Assembly (NCBI GenBank): GCA_015680905.1
Contig: CM027381.1
Location: 54,130,501-54,194,500, forward strand
DNA: 64,000 nucleotides
Source of the DNA: Coptis chinensis
Lineage: Eukaryota > Streptophyta > Magnoliopsida > Ranunculales > Ranunculaceae
Direction of reading: 5' to 3'
Shown: piece after piece, positions 59,721-64,000 of the stretch
How positions within the stretch are numbered: position 1 is the first letter of the stretch
How the letters are laid out: each line of letters begins with the position of its first letter
The notes under the pieces: model-generated
The model's database searches: none
Told to the model about the DNA's origin: nothing
The model's input: the letters and a program-made list of their open reading frames with translations, nothing else
Program-made: the position numbers and the translations under genes

Positions 59721-60124
59721 TAGTTTTTTACAATGATGAATAAAAAGTCATCGTAAAATGAAATGGTTGTGGAGATAGTTTTGGAGTGTTGGGTGAGAAT
59801 GAAGCTTTGTGAAATTTCCGACTTTCTACTCGTTAGCACGTGACATTGGTAATGTTGCGTGACAGTACCAATGGCGTGCGACAGTGGTATTGGCTTACTT
59901 ATGGCGCGCGCGGTAGACCTTATATTAAAATTTGCGTCCAATATTTGCGACCACCTAGAATTGGTCAAAATTTGCGTTCAATTTCTTCAAATTTCGCTTT
60001 TAAATTTGGAGGTGATACTACCACCACCAAGAGATGCTCTAACATAAAATTATAGTACTACATTGACAAAAAAAAAGTTGAGATCGAATTAGAGTGTAAA
60101 CTATTTTCAATGTGGGATCACTTC

Positions 60125-60330
60125 TCATCATAGTTCAGAATTTTGGAATTTTTGGAATTCCGACAAATCCAAAAACCGAAATTCATTAAATTTCGACCTC
60201 TATCACATTCGGAATTTCAAATGATTTTGGAATTTCAGATATTTCGACTCTATATTCAGAATTCCGATTTTTTGAAAAACCGAAATTTCGGATGGAATTC
60301 CGAAGTCTCGTTCGGAATCACGAACTATGC
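60125..60330. repeat. Degenerate GGAATTTCGG-type simple repeat
   Basis: Variants of (G)GAATTTC(G)G and its complement recur every 10-20 bases. It is similar in character to the larger block at 62810-63845. Confidence 0.6.
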
Positions 60331-61150
60331 TTCTCATTCTGTGTCTGTATAAAATCTCAAATTAAAAGAGGTGATTTGTTTCATGGTTTCTGCTTAACTT
60401 TCTACCATTTAATATAGTTCACCTACAGTCACTGAAAATGATATTATTCGTGTTCGATTGATTTAACACACCAAGTATAATAGTGCAAATGTGCAATAGA
60501 TATAAATTAAGTATGGTTAATATATAAGTACAATATCTGATTCATAACTTCATTTAACAGAGCATATACACCATTGCAAGTACAATTTATGTAGTCCATT
60601 ACTCAGCATCTCGGCCAAACAAAAACTGTAGGCCGTTACTCATAGCACGACTGATATCCCTCATACCGTACCTGTGTATGTATATAAAATTGACATGAGA
60701 CTATGGGAGATAGTAGCCGCTTTGGATTGAGATTTTTTTTGGCTCAATAGTGATATATTTACTGTCATCCACCCGCTAGCTGTTGCATTTGGCCTGGCTC
60801 TATATTCAACTATTCAAGCACATCGACATCATCTGCTTGGATTGTTATCTAAAGCACACGTGCGTGCTGAAATTGGCAACTATTGGCTGGCGTTACAGTT
60901 GTACCAGTTTTCACTTATTGAACGGTTTGCTTCGATCAATCAACAGTTGTTCTGTATCTTTCATTAGCAACCATGGCAGAATTAAGAATATTCGTGAGTA
61001 TGATGGTAGTCAGTAGTCACTATGGATAAAGTGCTTAAACTACTAAAATACAGAATTACATAAAACTAAATCATACTAGATAGAATTAGTCAATTAGGTA
61101 TTAGATAGCTTCCATTTCCAGAAAAATTTGTAGTTTCTAAATATAAACCT
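60331..61150. other. Upstream flank of the OXS3-family gene
   Basis: AT-rich. The 77-codon plus-strand frame at 60783-61016 has no known domain. This is probably promoter and intergenic sequence. Confidence 0.5.
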
Positions 61151-61159
61151 GTGAAAATC

Positions 61160-61168
61160 TATATATAA
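61160..61168 (+). promoter_or_regulatory. TATA box candidate of the OXS3-family gene
   Basis: TATATATAA about 75 bases before the ATG at 61244, a plausible distance for a short plant leader. Confidence 0.5.
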
Positions 61169-61243
61169 TGTTAATGTTAATTAAAGAAGTTAAGTTATCC
61201 TTTATCAATCACACTATTCTATCTCTCAATCAAATTTCTGACC

Positions 61244-61684
61244 ATGGCTAAAATTCGTACAACAGAAACAAAGGAGCCCGATAACGAGTTCAATTCTGGT
61301 AGCGGAGGTGAAGAAGAAGGACCTCTGCATTCACTGGACGCGTTGGAACAAATATTGCCTCTTAGGAGAGGAATCTCAAAGTATTATAGTGGCAAGTCCA
61401 AATCCTTCACTAACCTCGCAGATTCATTCGCGCTGTCCTCCATGAAAGACCTCGGCAAACCAGAAAGTGCCTTTACAAGAAAGAGGAGGAACCTTCTTGC
61501 AACTAGTAGTATGTTAATAAAAAAGCAACAGCATTATCGTCCTTTGATGAGAAAGACGCATCAACAACCTCGGCTTACTGGGAACTTCACAAGTAGCAGT
61601 TCAGAAAGCATTAAGACATCAAATTCACTGCAACAACCTACACTCACTTCGCTGCCTCCAAATACAGAACCATGCATCTTTTAG
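61244..61684 (+). CDS. OXIDATIVE STRESS 3 (OXS3)-family protein
   Basis: A 146-residue intact single-exon frame starting in a good context (ACCATGGC). Residues 39-58 hold the family hallmark PLRRGISKYYSGKSKSFTNL. Residues 67-75 have MKDLGKPES, followed by a basic stretch FTRKRRNLL (77-85). The N-terminus is acidic and the C-terminus Ser/Thr/Pro-rich and disordered. OXS3-type proteins are small plant nuclear proteins linked to tolerance of oxidative and heavy-metal stress, and the conserved core has been likened to an acetyltransferase-like site; no catalytic role can be read from the sequence. The length is within the family range. It stands alone, with a TATA-like box at 61160 and an AATAAA at 61761. 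No breaks are seen, so I judge it functional. Confidence 0.85.
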   Translation: MAKIRTTETKEPDNEFNSGSGGEEEGPLHSLDALEQILPLRRGISKYYSGKSKSFTNLADSFALSSMKDLGKPESAFTRKRRNLLATSSMLIKKQQHYRPLMRKTHQQPRLTGNFTSSSSESIKTSNSLQQPTLTSLPPNTEPCIF

Positions 61685-61760
61685 ATACAACTAAGGGTGA
61701 CCGCGTGCTGAGCGTTAATCAATTTTTTCATCAAATCTTTTAGTGTTTTGTTAACTTACA

Positions 61761-61766
61761 AATAAA
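61761..61766 (+). terminator. Possible poly(A) signal of the OXS3-family gene
   Basis: AATAAA, 77 bases after the stop codon, followed by an AT-rich region. Confidence 0.45.
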
Positions 61767-62809
61767 ATTAGAATTAGAAAGAGAAGTTTAGTTAGTTTTA
61801 CACTAACTTGTTATATACTGGTTTGATGTTATTTTATTTTGTTTTCATCAGCTTCATACAATCATACAAGGATTTAATCAAACTTGCCATACGGTTTTTT
61901 TTTTTTTTTTTTATCAGCATACGGTTTCAAGTGCATTGTCGTTAATTGTACGTGCAAGATTAACAAGTTGGTTTAGAACTCTTGGCAAACATATTGGCTG
62001 ATCATCTTTTCCTCAATTCTCCTAATTCTGTATTCTTGCAACTGCACGTCTGCACCCCATTAGTGTCTTCCATATAGCCTTTTCTCTGTGTTTAGGAATA
62101 ATGAGGGCGTTCATGTTTCTTACAAATTTATTTATGTTCACGCAATAATGGGCGCCCCGCAATCATACCATTGTATTCATGCATGTTATGAGATAGAATA
62201 TATAAAAGGGTAACATGATTTGTAGAGGTTGAATAGTTAATCGCCACCCCACATCTTTATGTGTGATGTGCTGCTTTACCTAAAGAATGAACAGGAAGCT
62301 CTAGCTAGTCCTTTCCAGTTTGCATTTAAGTTCGGCAAACCAAATTTGAGTTTTACTATATTTTAAGAATGTAAATCCTCTGCACCTTTAGAACTTTCGT
62401 CTTAAAGTATCGGCTCTCCACGTCTTATAATGCCTTGGAACAACAACAAATGACAGGAAATTGATAAAGCTAGCTTGGGCCCATCCCCATTGATTAAATC
62501 ACAATTGCATTTGACAGAAATTATTGGTTCCGATCCAATATTATGAGAGAGCTTGAGCACACTATATGTGCAATTATGATGATTTTGTGGACTTTTGCGC
62601 GGCTGAGATTTAGTTTGTGTAATAGTGCTAATAAATTAAGGCAAAATTATCTAAAAATACAAGGTACTTTGCTATTTTTTACAATTAATGTAAGAATTTA
62701 TACTAAAAATGAACGAAGTTTTAATTTTTTTAACAATTGATACAACCTATTTAATTTCAGTCAAAACAAGTACAAAATTGAAGTAACAATTAGTTGGGTG
62801 ATGTGTGCC
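61767..62809. other. Downstream flank of the OXS3-family gene
   Basis: AT-rich with an 18-base T run near 61894. The short frame at 62543-62740 has no known domain. No RNA gene was recognised. Confidence 0.5.
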
Positions 62810-63845
62810 CGTCTTAGGGGTGTCTCTTTTTGCCGAATTTCCGATTTTTTCGAAATCCGACCCGAAATTGGTCTGGTTCTGGGTGTAGTTTTCATGGGCC
62901 GATTTTCCGATTTCAGAAAATTTCGAAAAAAAATTGGATCGGTTGGATATAATTCTAAAATCCGATCCGATCCAAAAAATTCCAAAATTTCGATATTATT
63001 GCCAATTTATTCCGAAAATATATCTTCTCCACTATCCACTTGATTAGATCTCGACCGTTCATTCATTTTCTAGTTTTTTACTTTAAAAAACAAAACAAAA
63101 ACATAACCTAGCCGCTACTTCTCCACTTGAATTGCTTTTCCACTTGAATTGTATCACTCTACTGTCATTATACCGTCTGCCATAACAACAATGATATGAA
63201 AAAAAAATGTCATTGAATTCATCTGATGACTTCCGACCAATCCAAAAGCCAAAATCCATAGATAGAATATTATGTAAAACTCTTGGAGTCTAAGACCATA
63301 ATCTATTATTTATCAGACATTTCACGCTTTTAATTTCCAATTTACGAAAAAAGATTGAAACATTCTGAATGCCCGACTTCCGAAAGAATGTAATGCTTGC
63401 TATTGGTGGTAGCTGCGGGTTCTTTTCGTTTTTTTGGATCACTTGTTTGAATGAAAATGAGTTTTCTCCGATAAACAAATCGCGTATTGTTGTTGGTACA
63501 TTGGTGTTGTGGGATGAACATGGTTTTCTCTTTGAAAATTCTGATGAACATTTCAGGAGTTATGATATTCCAAAATAATATATTTTGAATCGAAAAAAAA
63601 ATTGGGATCTTTGAAAATTTAAAAAATTTGGATTCGAAATTTCCGATCCGATCCGAAGTTATTCGAAATTTCGAAAATATCGTTTCAAAAAATGGAAATA
63701 TATTTTTTTCAATCCCGAAAAAAAATTGGATCGGTTTAATATTTTTTAAATATTATATCGGTAAAACCCGAAAAAATTTGGAAAAATTCGAAGGATTCGA
63801 TTAATCGATCCGATCCGATCCGAAGTTTGACCCCTTTTGACCCGT
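62810..63845. repeat. Inverted GGATCGG / TTTCGG repeat block, possible hAT-like relic
   Basis: Both flanks (62815-63010 and 63590-63830) consist of variants of CCGATCCGATCC and TTCGAAATTTCCGA, in opposite orientation. The outer edges AGGGGTGTC (left) and, on the minus strand, AAGGGGACGGGTC (right) faintly recall hAT termini. The middle (63050-63580) is single-copy AT-rich DNA. I found no matching 8-bp duplication, so the transposon reading is weak. Confidence 0.45.
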
Positions 63846-63927
63846 CCCCTTGGCCCAACTATATAACGTATATGTTATATATCGTACAAAGTCATTATTT
63901 TTTGCCTTTTTTGAATACAATCACGTG

Positions 63928-64000
63928 ATGTTAAACGGTAACGTCAATTTTACACTCCGATATAAATTTTACGGAAATCAAATATGTTAAACGGTAACGT
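63928..64000 (+). repeat. 17-bp direct repeat at the window edge
   Basis: ATGTTAAACGGTAACGT occurs at 63928-63944 and 63984-64000. It may be the start of a 56-bp tandem repeat cut by the window end. Confidence 0.6.

Larger units (their letters stand above)
44065..60039 (+). mobile_element. PIF/Harbinger DNA transposon, split by a Tat element
   Basis: Terminal inverted repeats GAGTATCTTTAAGTGGTAGT (44065) and, on the minus strand, GAGCATCTCTTGGTGGTGGT (60039) both continue into AGTATCACCTCC. Each end is flanked by TAA (44062-44064 and 60040-60042), the 3-bp duplication typical of PIF/Harbinger. Without the inserted LTR element (44169-57345) and one copy of its 5-bp duplication, the transposon is about 2.8 kb. 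It encodes a DDE transposase relic (57543-58942). A Cys-rich frame on the opposite strand (59720-59245) occupies the place where these elements often carry a second protein. Subterminal motifs such as AATGTTGCG recur near both ends. It is dead by its coding changes. Confidence 0.85.

Noticed and set aside
62810-63845. Firm hAT transposon call
   Set aside because: The terminal similarity is short and no 8-bp duplication matches. The block is described as an inverted simple-repeat region instead.

Overview
This is a eudicot-like plant nuclear segment made mostly of transposable elements. The evidence is spliced coding sequence, plant-only protein families (OXS3, sugar-transport STP, NPH3) and plant transposon lineages (Tat and Athila Gypsy elements, an L1-type LINE with a C-terminal RNase H, PIF/Harbinger, a Helitron-type 3' end). 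Nothing prokaryotic is present.

Layout. 1-1970: AT-rich, no gene seen. 1970-8285: a fold-back DNA element with arms of about 550 bp. Its left arm is split by a 4.6-kb Tat-like LTR element without recognisable pol (2424-7039, TSD GCTAG) that carries arrays of 54-, 95- and 77-bp repeats and the first exon of a sugar transporter gene. 8806-9199: three phase-consistent exons of a small unnamed host gene on the minus strand, with a Helitron-type 3' end (9463) just upstream. 11094-16726: a decayed minus-strand LINE. 16771-18340: a shuffled block of direct and inverted repeats. 18985-19188: an NPH3-domain relic. 19660-21778: a 55-bp minisatellite array. 22876-31713: a young Athila-type element (TSD AGGAA) with gag and protease but no pol. 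32125-42503: an older minus-strand Tat element whose integrase region is interrupted by a solo LTR (36275-37924, TSD GAGCT) of the same Athila family. 42701-42872: a strong DNA hairpin. 44065-60039: a PIF/Harbinger transposon (TSD TAA) split by a 13.2-kb Tat element (44169-57345, TSD GTCGC). 61244-61684: an apparently intact OXS3-family gene, the best host gene here. 62810-63845: AT-rich repeats of a TTTCGG/GGATCGG type.

How the parts relate. There is no operon-like logic. The window records insertion history: each of three nests gives a relative age order, supported by exact target-site duplications. Both autonomous-type Tat elements carry an extra reading frame antisense to pol between integrase and the 3' LTR. 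The two supported host genes lie near the edges of the repeat blocks. I saw no clear new cellular system. The most interesting items are the captured STP exon, the antisense frames, the protease/coiled-coil/zinc-knuckle frame of the Athila element, the unnamed three-exon gene, and a 28-bp stray copy of the Tat primer-binding region.
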